A stretch of 64,000 nt of DNA from Oscillospiraceae bacterium (GCA_015064385.1 SVSI01000001.1:29637-93636), one strand, 5' to 3'; counted from the stretch's first letter, positions 10,156 through 20,038 are shown. Numbers and translations: made by a program. Notes: generated by a model from the sequence alone, not told the origin.

Positions 10156-11340
10156 TTAGTTATCTATGGCTCTGCGGATCTCGCGTACGCGCATTGCCTC
10201 GTATGCTTTGTTTTCAAGTGCTTCAAAATCGACCTTTGCCTCCTGAATAAGCACCTTTTCAAGCTCGGGACGGGTTTTGGGGTGTTTAGGAGTAAACACG
10301 GTACAGCAGTCCTCGTAGGGCTGGATAGAGGTTTCAAAAGTTCCTATTTTACGGGCAATAGTGATTATCTCCTCTTTGTCCATTCCGATAAGCGGACGAA
10401 GAACGGGCATATCTACCGCGCTGTCGGTAACGACGAGCGCGGGCATAGTCTGGCTTGCTACCTGACCGAGCGATTCACCCGTAACGAGCGCCATAGAACC
10501 GCTCTCGCGAGCCGCTCTTGCAGCAAGGCGCATCATACAGCGGCGCAGAAGGAGAGTGAAATACTCCTGATCTATCTTTTTGACCATTTCTTCCTGGATC
10601 TCGGTGAGAGATATGACCTTCATTCTCATTCTTCCCGTGTACTCGCAAACGAGGGATGCAAGCTCCGCCACCTTTTCCTCTGCACGCTCGGAGGTGTAAG
10701 GGAAGGACTCAAAATGAACGGCGTCTATAAGAGCGCCTCTGCGAGCCATCATATATCCGGCAACGGGGGAGTCTATACCGCCGGAAAGAAGGAGAGTTGC
10801 CTTGCCGCAGCTTCCGTAAGGAATACCGCCTGCGCCCTTCTCGCTTCCCGCGTGAATGTACGCACAGTCCTCACGGATCTCGACTATTGCGGTGATCTCG
10901 GGGTTTTTAAGATCTACGTCAACCTCGGGGACGAGGTCTCCGACGGCAGATCCGACCTCGCGCGCGATCTCAGGCGAGGTGAGAGGAAAGCGCTTGTCTC
11001 CTCGTTTGCCCTCGACCTTGAAGGACTTGTGTCCACGGATCTTTTCGGGAAGATATTCTACCGCGGTCTTAATTATCGCGTCCATATTCTTTTCACACTC
11101 TGCGGCGCGTGCAACGGTAGCGATACCGAATACCTTTTTGGCGAACTCGACTGCAAAGTCGATGTCGCATTCCTCGTTTTTGGGCGAGAGATAGAGTATC
11201 GACTGCGAATGGAAGATGTCGAATTCTCCCGCAGGTGCGATGCGGCGCTTCATTTCGGCGCTGAGTGCTTTTTCAAATTGCGGCTTATTCAGTCCCTTGA
11301 GGACGATCTCGCCGTATTTACAAAGTATGGTTTCTTTCAT
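10156..11340 (-). CDS. thiI: tRNA 4-thiouridine synthetase ThiI
   Basis: LLLSGGIDSPVAGYMMARRG, THUMP domain, GESLGQVASQT. Confidence 0.96.
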   Translation of the reverse strand: MKETILCKYGEIVLKGLNKPQFEKALSAEMKRRIAPAGEFDIFHSQSILYLSPKNEECDIDFAVEFAKKVFGIATVARAAECEKNMDAIIKTAVEYLPEKIRGHKSFKVEGKRGDKRFPLTSPEIAREVGSAVGDLVPEVDVDLKNPEITAIVEIREDCAYIHAGSEKGAGGIPYGSCGKATLLLSGGIDSPVAGYMMARRGALIDAVHFESFPYTSERAEEKVAELASLVCEYTGRMRMKVISLTEIQEEMVKKIDQEYFTLLLRRCMMRLAARAARESGSMALVTGESLGQVASQTMPALVVTDSAVDMPVLRPLIGMDKEEIITIARKIGTFETSIQPYEDCCTVFTPKHPKTRPELEKVLIQEAKVDFEALENKAYEAMRVREIRRAIDN

Positions 11341-11358
11341 TTTATTTTTTCCTTTAAG

Positions 11359-11411
11359 TAAAGTTTTTGGGAAGGTATGGAAACCCTTTTTTCAAAAAGG
11401 GTTTCCATAAG
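11359..11411 (+). repeat. GTAAAGTTTTTG-type hairpin repeat
   Basis: GTAAAGTTTTTGGGAAGG + TATGGAAACCCTTTTTTCAAAAAGGGTTTCCATA; related copies at 47502, 62020 and 63139. Confidence 0.6.
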
Positions 11412-11546
11412 TGATATAATATCACAAAAAAATCAAAAAGTCACTACAATAATTAAAAGTTTTATAAATTTTTTATATTTCTGTTGACATTTTGAAGGTA
11501 AAATATTAAACTTAAAGCAGAAAGACGCTTTGAAAGGACTTTTGAA

Positions 11547-12287
11547 ATGGAATTTAACGCAAAAAAGGTGCTTGACGATATAACTCTCTGGATAAGAGAG
11601 TGGTTTGACCAAAACGGAAAGGGATGCAGCGCAGTACTCGGAATTTCGGGCGGAAAGGACTCGTCGGTTGCGGCGGCTCTTTGCGTACGCGCGCTCGGAA
11701 AAGACAGAGTTATCGGCGTTCTTATGCCCAACGGCGAGCAGAGCGATATTGACGTCGCCCGCGATCTCGTTTCCTTTCTCGGGATCGAGAGCTACGAAAT
11801 CGATATAAAAGAGGGCTACGACGCTCTTATGAAAACCATCGTCGGCGAGATCGGCGAGATCTCAAATCAGACGAGAATAAATCTTGCACCGAGAGTGCGT
11901 ATGTCGGTGCTCTACGCCGTTTCGCAGTCGAGAAACGGAAGAGTTGTGAACACCTGCAATCTGTCAGAGGACTACGTCGGATATTCGACGAGATACGGCG
12001 ATGCGGCGGGAGATTTCAGTCCGCTTGCAAACCTTACGGTTGCCGAGGTGGTCGCACTCGGAGTCGAGGCGGGACTGCCCGACTATATCGTTAAAAAGGT
12101 GCCGTCCGACGGACTTTGCGGCAAGACCGACGAGGATAATCTCGGATTTACCTACGCTATGCTCGATAAATATATCCGCACGGGAATCTGCGACGATCCT
12201 GCCAAAAAGGAGCGCATCGACTATCTGCACAGGATCAACGAGTTTAAGTTAAAGCCGATGCCGTCTTTTCCTTATAAACCCGAATAA
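11547..12287 (+). CDS. nadE: NAD(+) synthase
   Basis: LGISGGKDSSVAAALCVRALG, NLSEDYVGYSTRYGD. Confidence 0.93.
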   Translation: MEFNAKKVLDDITLWIREWFDQNGKGCSAVLGISGGKDSSVAAALCVRALGKDRVIGVLMPNGEQSDIDVARDLVSFLGIESYEIDIKEGYDALMKTIVGEIGEISNQTRINLAPRVRMSVLYAVSQSRNGRVVNTCNLSEDYVGYSTRYGDAAGDFSPLANLTVAEVVALGVEAGLPDYIVKKVPSDGLCGKTDEDNLGFTYAMLDKYIRTGICDDPAKKERIDYLHRINEFKLKPMPSFPYKPE

Positions 12288-12297
12288 AAATAGTAAA

Positions 12298-12323
12298 AAC
12301 GCCCGCGTTTGCGGGCGTTTTTG
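12298..12323 (+). terminator. Intrinsic terminator (bidirectional)
   Basis: AACGCCCGC-GTTT-GCGGGCGTTTTT between convergent genes. Confidence 0.85.
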
Positions 12324-13247
12324 TTAGCTTTTGATCGAAAATCTCGTTGAGAGAGACACCGTCTCGCTCGGCTTTACGATAACAAGTCCGTTTTCCTCGG
12401 CGCTCTTTTCAAGGTGGAAGCAGTCGATAGCGCAGGTCTGCGGCTCGATAACAACGAAATCTGCCCCGTCTCTGCGCCAGAGCATACGGTACCTATATGT
12501 GCCGTCGCCCTCGTAAATCAGCGACGTTTTTGACTTTGCGTCGTATATTTCGGCGCTCGGAGCGCTGATCTCGTAGAGTGCGGAAACGCTTTGCGCGCTT
12601 ATTTTATAAGAGCCGTCGCACAGAGCTCTGTCACGCTCTCGTCCGTACTCGTACTCGAGAGTCGGAAGATAATTTTCGTCGCGGAGCTGTTCGCGCACGA
12701 CGGGGAGCTTCAGCGTGCAGTTATAGGCACTGCTACCGATCGAAAACGGAACGTTCAGCGTGGTGTGGAATGCGAGCATAAAAGGCATATTTTCGCGTGA
12801 GAGATTTGTTACCCTTACCGTTTCACGGAGTCCGTTTTCGTTTAACTCGTACGTTCTCTCTATTTCAAAATCGTGCGGAAAGCCGAGATATTCACCCGAT
12901 TTTGCCTCAAAAACGAAGGAAACACGGTCGTTTTTGAGATCTTTTACCTCGAAGGGAGTTTTGTAAAGCGCGCCGTGTATGTGGCAGGAGGTGGACGGCT
13001 CGTTTATCGGGAAGGAGTATTTTCTTCCTTCGAACGTAAATTCTCCGCCACGGATACGGTTGCACGGAAAGAGTATCGGATTTCCGAAAAGATATATTTC
13101 GCCAAAAAGCTCGTCTTCGTCTTTTGGGGTGCGAAGAAGCTCGCTTTGTGTGGGTGCGTGGTAAAGGCGGTAGCAGTTTCCGCCGAGATCGCTTCGAAAG
13201 TACGCCTCGTAGCCGTGAGACGATATTTTAATATCGGTTTTGATCAT
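12324..13247 (-). CDS. Aldose 1-epimerase (galactose mutarotase-like) family protein
   Basis: NRIRGGEFTFEGRKY, CHIHGALY, FMLAFHTTLNVPF, VIEPQT. Confidence 0.8.
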   Translation of the reverse strand: MIKTDIKISSHGYEAYFRSDLGGNCYRLYHAPTQSELLRTPKDEDELFGEIYLFGNPILFPCNRIRGGEFTFEGRKYSFPINEPSTSCHIHGALYKTPFEVKDLKNDRVSFVFEAKSGEYLGFPHDFEIERTYELNENGLRETVRVTNLSRENMPFMLAFHTTLNVPFSIGSSAYNCTLKLPVVREQLRDENYLPTLEYEYGRERDRALCDGSYKISAQSVSALYEISAPSAEIYDAKSKTSLIYEGDGTYRYRMLWRRDGADFVVIEPQTCAIDCFHLEKSAEENGLVIVKPSETVSLSTRFSIKS

Positions 13248-13259
13248 TTTGCTTTCTCC

Positions 13260-14069
13260 TTACATTTCTGCCGCGGTGCTTCGGTATCTGCGCGGCGAGT
13301 GACCGGTTATTTTTTTGAAAACCCTGCGAAAATAAGCCGACGACTCAAATCCGACGGTCTCGGATATCTCCTCAACCGACAGCCCCTCGCCGTTCATAAG
13401 TAAAATTATCGCCTGTGACACCCTGTAATTGTTCACGTAGTCGATGGGGGTTACTCCGAGCGCCCTTTTGAAATACGGAAAGAAACGCGAAACGCTCATT
13501 TGGGACGCCTGCGCGAGGGCTTCTACCGAGATCTTTTCTCTGTAATTTTTCTCAATATATTCCATCGCCCTTTCAAGACGGGAGTCTGTCGGCAGCGCCT
13601 CTTTTTTTGAGAGCTGTGGGAGCATCTGCGAGAGAAGTGCGTAAAAATCTCCGAGAAAAGTCAGCTTTTCTATGTCGTTTGCCCGCGAAAACGCGAGCAT
13701 TTTCAGAAAAATATCTTTCGTTTTTTTAATATCGTTAAGCTTTACACTGCAAAAACGGTATCTGTTTTTCTGCGGAAAAATATCCGAGCACTCGAACACG
13801 AAATGCATACTGACGTAGTGCGAGGCGCCATCGTCTTCCCAGCGAGCCACGTATCGCGAGCCCATCGGAACGAAGATGATATCCCCGGAGCTTACCGTAA
13901 CGCTTTCGCCGTTTTCCGAATCGGTGAAAACTCCCTTCCCCTCAAGGACAAAACCCATGCAGTAGTGCGGACGCGGGCAAAGAGATGCGTCAAAGACGTA
14001 GCCCTTGCCGTGAATATAATTTTCGCATTTGAAGAAAACAAGACCGGACGCATCCGTGAAAGAACTCAT
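13260..14069 (-). CDS. AraC family transcriptional regulator (cupin + HTH)
   Basis: SVEEISETVGFESSAYFRRVFKKITGHSPRRYR. Confidence 0.92.
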   Translation of the reverse strand: MSSFTDASGLVFFKCENYIHGKGYVFDASLCPRPHYCMGFVLEGKGVFTDSENGESVTVSSGDIIFVPMGSRYVARWEDDGASHYVSMHFVFECSDIFPQKNRYRFCSVKLNDIKKTKDIFLKMLAFSRANDIEKLTFLGDFYALLSQMLPQLSKKEALPTDSRLERAMEYIEKNYREKISVEALAQASQMSVSRFFPYFKRALGVTPIDYVNNYRVSQAIILLMNGEGLSVEEISETVGFESSAYFRRVFKKITGHSPRRYRSTAAEM

Positions 14070-14191
14070 TTTTATTCTCCTGATCTTAAAAATGATAGAA
14101 TAGTTTCGTTTTTTGATATTATAGCATATATCTTGAAAATGTCAATGGTGCTAAAATTATAGTGTGAAAAAATATAAAGAAGGAGCTTATT

Positions 14192-15181
14192 ATGAAAGCA
14201 ATACTTATAAACGAAGACAAAAGTCTCGCGTTCAGAGAGGTCGAGTGTCCTGAACTTCGCGACGGCGAAATAAAAATAAAGGTCTCTTGCGCGGCGGTCA
14301 ACCGTGCGGATCTTCTTCAAAGAGAGGGCAGCTATCCTCCGCCTCCCGGATGCCCCGAATGGCCCGGACTTGAGGTTTCGGGAGAGGTCTGCGAGCTTTC
14401 CGAAAAAGCCGCAAGAGACGGAAAATGGAAGATAGGAGATAAGGTGTGCGCGTTGCTCGGAGGCGGCGGATATGCAGAGTACGTCTGTGTGCCGCAGGAG
14501 ATGGTAATGCCCATCCCCGCAGGGATTTCGATGATCGAGGCGGCGGCCCTTCCCGAAGCGTTCGCAACTGCTTATCTCAATCTCTTTATCGAAGGCGGAG
14601 CAAAAGCGGGTGACAATTTGCTTATGCACGCGGGTGCAAGCGGACTTGCGAGTGTGATAATCCCGATGGCGAAAGCGTTCGGACTGAGAGTTATAACGAC
14701 GGTCAGAAGCTCCGAGCTTGCCGAAAAGATCACCCATCTCGGCGCCGATATTATAGTTGATACTTCAAAGGAAGATATATCCGAGGTGTTAAAGCGCGAA
14801 GCAGAGGCGGGCAGAGCAATAAATATTGCCATAGACTGTCTCGGAGGGCAGGAGGTTGGCAAGTGCTTTCCCTACGTTGCATACGGTTGCCGTTGGATAA
14901 TGATAGCGACGCTTGCGGGTGATATATCAAGCGTTAATATGCGTACTATGTACGTTAAAAACATTCGTCTTATCGGAAGCACGCTTCGCAGTAAAACTCC
15001 CGAGGTCAAGGGGGAAATACTCTCATCGCTCGTGAGCGACGTCTGGGAAAAGGTAACTTCCGGAGAGATCCGCCCGACGATCTACGCCACACTGCCGCTT
15101 AGTGAGGCAGAAAGGGCGCACGATATGCTGTATTCGGGAAATAGCACCGGTAAGGTGGTTCTTACAGTAGAGGAGGCATAA
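14192..15181 (+). CDS. Quinone oxidoreductase / PIG3-like MDR family protein
   Basis: NRADLLQREGSYPPPPGCPEWPGLEVSGEV; NAD(P)-binding domain. Confidence 0.9.
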   Translation: MKAILINEDKSLAFREVECPELRDGEIKIKVSCAAVNRADLLQREGSYPPPPGCPEWPGLEVSGEVCELSEKAARDGKWKIGDKVCALLGGGGYAEYVCVPQEMVMPIPAGISMIEAAALPEAFATAYLNLFIEGGAKAGDNLLMHAGASGLASVIIPMAKAFGLRVITTVRSSELAEKITHLGADIIVDTSKEDISEVLKREAEAGRAINIAIDCLGGQEVGKCFPYVAYGCRWIMIATLAGDISSVNMRTMYVKNIRLIGSTLRSKTPEVKGEILSSLVSDVWEKVTSGEIRPTIYATLPLSEAERAHDMLYSGNSTGKVVLTVEEA

Positions 15182-15184
15182 CGA

Positions 15185-15952
15185 ATGAAACCCACTTTTT
15201 TGAACCGCAGTGAGCCGCTTATGACGGCAATGATACTTGAAAAAGACAAGGAAAAGATCCTTTATTATATGGATCGCGCAATAAAAAACGGCGCGGACGC
15301 GCTCGGACTGCAGTTTTGCTATCTTGACAAGGCTTGCCATAACGAAAAGGATATTACAGATATTCTTTCGGCATCAAACGGACTTCCGACCTACGTTACC
15401 TACTACCGCAGTCACGAAAATCAGGGTAAGAGTGAGGACGAAATCGGGGAGGGGCTCGTAAAGCTTACAAGGTGCGGAGCAACGCTTTGCGACGTTGTGG
15501 GAGATCTTTATCAGTGTGGTGCTCCCGATCAGATGGCAAACGATGAGAGCGCGATCAAAAAGCAGATGGAGCTTATTGACAAGATCCACGAAAACGGAGC
15601 AGAGGTGCTTATGTCCGCGCACGTTTTGAAATTCACGAGTGCGGAAAGAGTTCTTGAAATAGCGCTCGAGCAGAAGCGTCGCGGTGCAGACGTCTGTAAG
15701 ATAGTTACGGGTGCAAACGATCACACCGACGAGGTCGAAAATCTCCGAATTGTAACCCTGCTCAAAAAGGAGCTTGGAATTCCTTTTCTCTATCTTTCGG
15801 GCGGAGAGTGTAGACTGCTTCGCAGAATAGGGCCTATGCTCGGATCGTGTATGTGGCTCTGTGTTGACGAGCGTAACGAAAACTCGGCACCGCCGCAGCC
15901 TGATCTTTCGCAGATAAAGGCGATCAAAAAGAGCTTTAATTATTTCAGATAA
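15185..15952 (+). CDS. Type I 3-dehydroquinate dehydratase-like protein
   Basis: Conserved-looking His in SAHVLKFTS and Lys in CKIVTGANDHTDEV; LSGGECRLLRRIGPMLGS. Confidence 0.65.
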   Translation: MKPTFLNRSEPLMTAMILEKDKEKILYYMDRAIKNGADALGLQFCYLDKACHNEKDITDILSASNGLPTYVTYYRSHENQGKSEDEIGEGLVKLTRCGATLCDVVGDLYQCGAPDQMANDESAIKKQMELIDKIHENGAEVLMSAHVLKFTSAERVLEIALEQKRRGADVCKIVTGANDHTDEVENLRIVTLLKKELGIPFLYLSGGECRLLRRIGPMLGSCMWLCVDERNENSAPPQPDLSQIKAIKKSFNYFR

Positions 15953-15954
15953 TA

Positions 15955-15983
15955 AAAACGGCGGTCGTAAGATCGCCGTTTTA
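15955..15983 (+). terminator. Intrinsic terminator
   Basis: AAACGGCGGTC-GTAA-GATCGCCGTTTT. Confidence 0.75.
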
Positions 15984-16084
15984 TAATGGTTGAAATTTTC
16001 GATATTATATGCTATAATGGTAATATAAAGGGAAAAAGACGCATAAATATAGTCAAATAACTTAAAAAAGGGGGGGATGCTACC

Positions 16085-16774
16085 GTGAAAGAATTTTTCG
16101 AAATGCTTTCCGAATACAACGCTGTAAGCGCCATAGTACGTCTGACGCTCGCCATCGTATGCGGAGGAATAATCGGTATTGATAGAGGCAGAAAGCGCCG
16201 TCCTGCGGGATTTCGTACCCACATGATAGTCTGTCTCGGCGCCACTCTCACAATGCTTATCAGTCAGCATCTTATAACAAGCGGATATATTACCGACGTT
16301 TCGCGTCTCGGCGCACAGGTGGTCAGCGGCATCGGTTTTCTCGGCGCGGGAACTATAATCGTAACGGGCAGACAGAAGATCAAAGGACTTACCACAGCGG
16401 CGGGACTTTGGGCGTCCGCTTGTATGGGACTTGCCATCGGTGCGGGATTTTACATAGGTGCGGTCGTCGGATTTTTGTTTATGATCCTTGCCATGACCGT
16501 TTTCTCTAAAATAGAGTCAAAGCTCGTTTTGGTGGCGAGAAATATGAATATTTACGTTGAATACACCTCGGGCTCGGACGTTGGAAAGATGATAGACGCC
16601 CTCAAGGGACTCGGAGTCAAGATATACGACATAGAGGTAAACAGGGGCAAAAACGCAGATTCTCCCTATCCGGGATGCGTTATCTCGGTGCGTATTCCGA
16701 GATCGCTTGCACACTCGTCCGTAATGGCAGAGCTGGTATCACTCGACGGTGTTCGCACCGTGGAAGAGATATAA
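16085..16774 (+). CDS. MgtC/SapB family protein
   Basis: GIIGIDRGRKRRPAGFRTHM, GIGFLGAGTIIV, C-terminal ACT-like region. Confidence 0.92.
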   Translation: MKEFFEMLSEYNAVSAIVRLTLAIVCGGIIGIDRGRKRRPAGFRTHMIVCLGATLTMLISQHLITSGYITDVSRLGAQVVSGIGFLGAGTIIVTGRQKIKGLTTAAGLWASACMGLAIGAGFYIGAVVGFLFMILAMTVFSKIESKLVLVARNMNIYVEYTSGSDVGKMIDALKGLGVKIYDIEVNRGKNADSPYPGCVISVRIPRSLAHSSVMAELVSLDGVRTVEEI

Positions 16775-16784
16775 GGAGGCGTCT

Positions 16785-17465
16785 ATGGAAAAATTCCTTG
16801 AAACGATCTACTCCTTTAACGAAATCAGTATGGTTCTCCGCCTCGCTCTTGCAGTCATTTGTGCGGGCATTGTCGGAATCGAGCGCGAGCAGAAGCGCCG
16901 CGCGGCGGGATTCAGAACGCATATTCTTATAGCTATGGGTGCGGCAATGACCGCTCTTCTCGGACAGTTTCTTGCACAGACCTCTCTGACCGATCCTCTG
17001 CGTATCGGCGCGCAGGTGGTCAGCGGAATGGGTTTTATAGGCGCAGGAACGATAATCGTGACAAGACGTAAAGAGGCAAAGGGACTCACCACGGCGGCGA
17101 GTCTTTGGACTACCGCAATAATAGGTCTCGCCGCGGGCGCGGGATGCTATATCGAGGTGCTTTTCTGCACGTTTATGATAATTCTTGCGCAGTTAGTCTT
17201 TTCCAAGGCGGAATATTATCTCATAGCAAGCTCGAAAATAATGAACGTTTACGTTGATTTTTCGGACAAAAAGGAAATATATGCAATAAACGAGAAGATA
17301 AGCGAAAAAAAGATCGAGGTGCTAAACACCGAGATCAATAAAAGCCCAGACGACGATGGGATAAGCGCGGTGTTCACCCTAAAATTCCCCGCAAGGATCG
17401 ACCAGGAAGAAATCCTTCGCGATATAGCCGACCTTGAAAGCGTAAGAAGAGTAGAAGGACTTTAA
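16785..17465 (+). CDS. MgtC/SapB family protein (tandem paralogue)
   Basis: GIVGIEREQKRRAAGFRTHI, GMGFIGAGTIIV; start ATG 16785. Confidence 0.92.
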   Translation: MEKFLETIYSFNEISMVLRLALAVICAGIVGIEREQKRRAAGFRTHILIAMGAAMTALLGQFLAQTSLTDPLRIGAQVVSGMGFIGAGTIIVTRRKEAKGLTTAASLWTTAIIGLAAGAGCYIEVLFCTFMIILAQLVFSKAEYYLIASSKIMNVYVDFSDKKEIYAINEKISEKKIEVLNTEINKSPDDDGISAVFTLKFPARIDQEEILRDIADLESVRRVEGL

Positions 17466-17494
17466 AAAAACAGACCGAAAGGTCTGTTTTTTTT
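17464..17494 (+). terminator. Intrinsic terminator
   Basis: AAAAACAGACC-GAAA-GGTCTGTTTTTTTT. Confidence 0.85.
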
Positions 17495-17519
17495 AGTAGG
17501 AAGTTTTCTTGACATTGTC

Positions 17520-18278
17520 CTAATTCACGTGCACTTTTCTGTACTCGCTCGGGGTTTTTCCCGAAAGCTCTTTAAAGATGATGTTGAAGCTTCTCACACT
17601 CGGAAATCCGCTTGCAAAAGCAACGCTGGTTATACTTTGATCGGTAGTTTCGAGGAGCTTGCGGGCTTTTGAAAAGCGGTAGATGTTCAGATATTTTTTT
17701 AGTCCGACTCCAAAGCTCTTGTGAAACAGATCGCTGAAATAATGCTCCTCGTAACCGAGTGCCTCGGAAACGTCCTTCCGCCTGAAATCGTGAGAGAAGT
17801 TTTCGGAGATATAGGCGTTGACAGCGATCACAAAAGAGCTTCGGTTGGAGGGTGTGTCATCCGCTCCCGCAGTTTCCGCCTCCGAGCAGATTGCGTATAA
17901 AAGAGAGCGCAGAGTAAGTCGGGATGGTTTTAATGAGAATATCAGGTTTTCTTTCAAATATTCTAATGTTGTGCCCTTGACGGAAAATTTGTAAAAGCTG
18001 CCCGTATTGTTGAACTCGCTGACAAAATCGGGAGTAAAAATGGCGATAAAAAACTTAGTTCCCGCAGAGCTCTCGAGAGAGTGTGCCATACAAGGTGATA
18101 TTAGCAGAAAATCATCGGTATTTACCGAGATGTTTATATTGTTTACAGTTGCCGTCAGTTCTCCGCTTATGACGTAGATCAGCTCAAAGCTGTTGTGAAA
18201 ATGGCAATCCCAGCTCTGATGCTCGTATATTATACCGCTGAAATGGTGAGTTTTTGAGTTCTTGATCTGATGAAACAT
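17520..18278 (-). CDS. AraC family transcriptional regulator
   Basis: SITSVAFASGFPSVRSFNIIFKELSGKTPSEYR; start at 18278. Confidence 0.93.
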   Translation of the reverse strand: MFHQIKNSKTHHFSGIIYEHQSWDCHFHNSFELIYVISGELTATVNNINISVNTDDFLLISPCMAHSLESSAGTKFFIAIFTPDFVSEFNNTGSFYKFSVKGTTLEYLKENLIFSLKPSRLTLRSLLYAICSEAETAGADDTPSNRSSFVIAVNAYISENFSHDFRRKDVSEALGYEEHYFSDLFHKSFGVGLKKYLNIYRFSKARKLLETTDQSITSVAFASGFPSVRSFNIIFKELSGKTPSEYRKVHVN

Positions 18279-18374
18279 GATCTCACACCTTACTTTTTTT
18301 CTATAATTGTATACCGAAAGAATAGATTTGTCAAGTGTATCGGGTGTAAAATGAAACAAAAGAGGAGGTGTATT

Positions 18375-20024
18375 ATGAAAAAAATAGTATCTTTTTTGTT
18401 CTTTTTTTCGCTACTTGCTTCTGTGCTGCTATCCTGTAAGAATGAAGAAAAAGGTATAGACGTGGATATTAGCGACTATACAATAGTGCGTCCTGAGGCA
18501 TCCAATATTGACTTCTTGGATTTCCTCGTTCTTTTTAAGCGTGAGCTTTACAAAAATACGGGCGCAGAGTTGAGCATCGTTACCGATGAGAGCGAGACGA
18601 GTGCGTACGAGATCATTCTCGGAGACTCGAACAGAGCAGAAAGCGTGACGGCGCTTGATGAGATTGACTCAATGGGCGAAGATGCCTATATTATTAAAAA
18701 CGAAGGCGGAAAAATAGTGATCTGCGGAAAGAATGAGGACGCAACCGCCAGAGCAATGAAGGTGTTTATTATGAACTACGAAGAAATATTTGCCAAGGAA
18801 GGCTACTGCGAAAAAGGAAACGTCAATCTAAATTCCTTCTTCTTTGAGAACAGTCTGACCGAGTTTAGCATTGAGTTTACTACCGACCTTGCTATCCCCG
18901 AGAAAAAGGACCTCATTTTTTCTTATGAAACTATGATAGAGCTTGCTCACAACGGCGAAAGTAACGGCACTCTGATCGCAACCTATGCGGGGCTTTTTGG
19001 GAGCTATCCGGGGTATCGCATTCACAAGAGTGTTGACGGCGGAAAAACCTGGACTCAGATATCCACCGCAATAGATAATTACAGCTCGGAAAACACCAAC
19101 AGAATAATCAAGCAGGACTGTGCTCTCCAGCCCTGTCTGTTTGAGCTGCCCTGCGATATGGGTGAGTTTAAGGAGGGAACGCTGTTTCTTGGGGCACTGA
19201 CAAGAGGCAAAGACTACGTTACTCAGACTCAGGCGTCTGCCATTATGCTCTATTATAGCGAGGATGTAGGAGAAACGTGGACCTGCTACCACACCCTTGC
19301 AAGTGGCGGAAGCGCAACCTCTAAGACAGGTGTGTGGGAGCCCTTCTTTATCTACGAAGAGGAAAGCGGACGAGTTTACTGCTTCTATTCGGACGAGTCG
19401 AATGCAACCGGAACCAAAAACGGATCCAAGGCGCAGGAGATCGTTTACAGATATACTACCGATATGAAGAAATGGAGCAAACCGACGGCGGTAATTTCTT
19501 GCTCGGATAAAGAAAATATGCGTCCGGGTATGTGTTCTGTAACAAGGCTTGGTAACGGGAAATATTATATGACCTATGAAATGGTCGGTATAGCGCACAA
19601 TCCTGTGTACGCAAAGACTACCGCTTCGGGACGGCTTGACGATTGGGGCGATCCGTCGGACAGAGGTGAGCTCATTGAAACCGTCGATAAAAAGACTCTT
19701 GGCTCGGCTCCGTGGTGTGCCTGGAGTGCCTCGGGGGGAGAAAAAGGAGTTCTTGTTGTTACGGGACATCATATGGTAAACGGCAAGAGCGTGTCGGGAG
19801 CAAGCGATATGTTTATAAGCTTTGACTACGGAGAAACGTATATCGCAACGGAAAATCCGCTTCCCTATCTGCAAATAATGGACAGCGAGAGAAATAAGTG
19901 CGGATATAGCGCATACCTTGGATTTTCTAAGGATGGGCACACGCTTTATTATATGAACAGTGTAAATACCGACGAAACCAGAACACAGTCAAAGGTCGTT
20001 TTCGCACGTATAAAAATATGGTAA
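18375..20024 (+). CDS. Sialidase/BNR-repeat lipoprotein
   Basis: Lipobox LLSC; Asp-box-like SVDGGKTWTQ and SEDVGETWTC; paralogous to CDS at 57580. Confidence 0.75.
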   Translation: MKKIVSFLFFFSLLASVLLSCKNEEKGIDVDISDYTIVRPEASNIDFLDFLVLFKRELYKNTGAELSIVTDESETSAYEIILGDSNRAESVTALDEIDSMGEDAYIIKNEGGKIVICGKNEDATARAMKVFIMNYEEIFAKEGYCEKGNVNLNSFFFENSLTEFSIEFTTDLAIPEKKDLIFSYETMIELAHNGESNGTLIATYAGLFGSYPGYRIHKSVDGGKTWTQISTAIDNYSSENTNRIIKQDCALQPCLFELPCDMGEFKEGTLFLGALTRGKDYVTQTQASAIMLYYSEDVGETWTCYHTLASGGSATSKTGVWEPFFIYEEESGRVYCFYSDESNATGTKNGSKAQEIVYRYTTDMKKWSKPTAVISCSDKENMRPGMCSVTRLGNGKYYMTYEMVGIAHNPVYAKTTASGRLDDWGDPSDRGELIETVDKKTLGSAPWCAWSASGGEKGVLVVTGHHMVNGKSVSGASDMFISFDYGETYIATENPLPYLQIMDSERNKCGYSAYLGFSKDGHTLYYMNSVNTDETRTQSKVVFARIKIW

Positions 20025-20038
20025 GTAAGGAGAAGATT

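Noticed and set aside
10282-11361. 359-aa plus-strand ORF
   Set aside because: Antisense to thiI.
11410-11426. AGTGATATAATATCAC, resembling the AGTGATATT/AATATCACT repeat
   Set aside because: Too short and lacks flanking hairpins; likely chance overlap with an AT-rich promoter/palindrome.
18828-19940. 370-aa minus-strand ORF
   Set aside because: Antisense to the sialidase-like lipoprotein.
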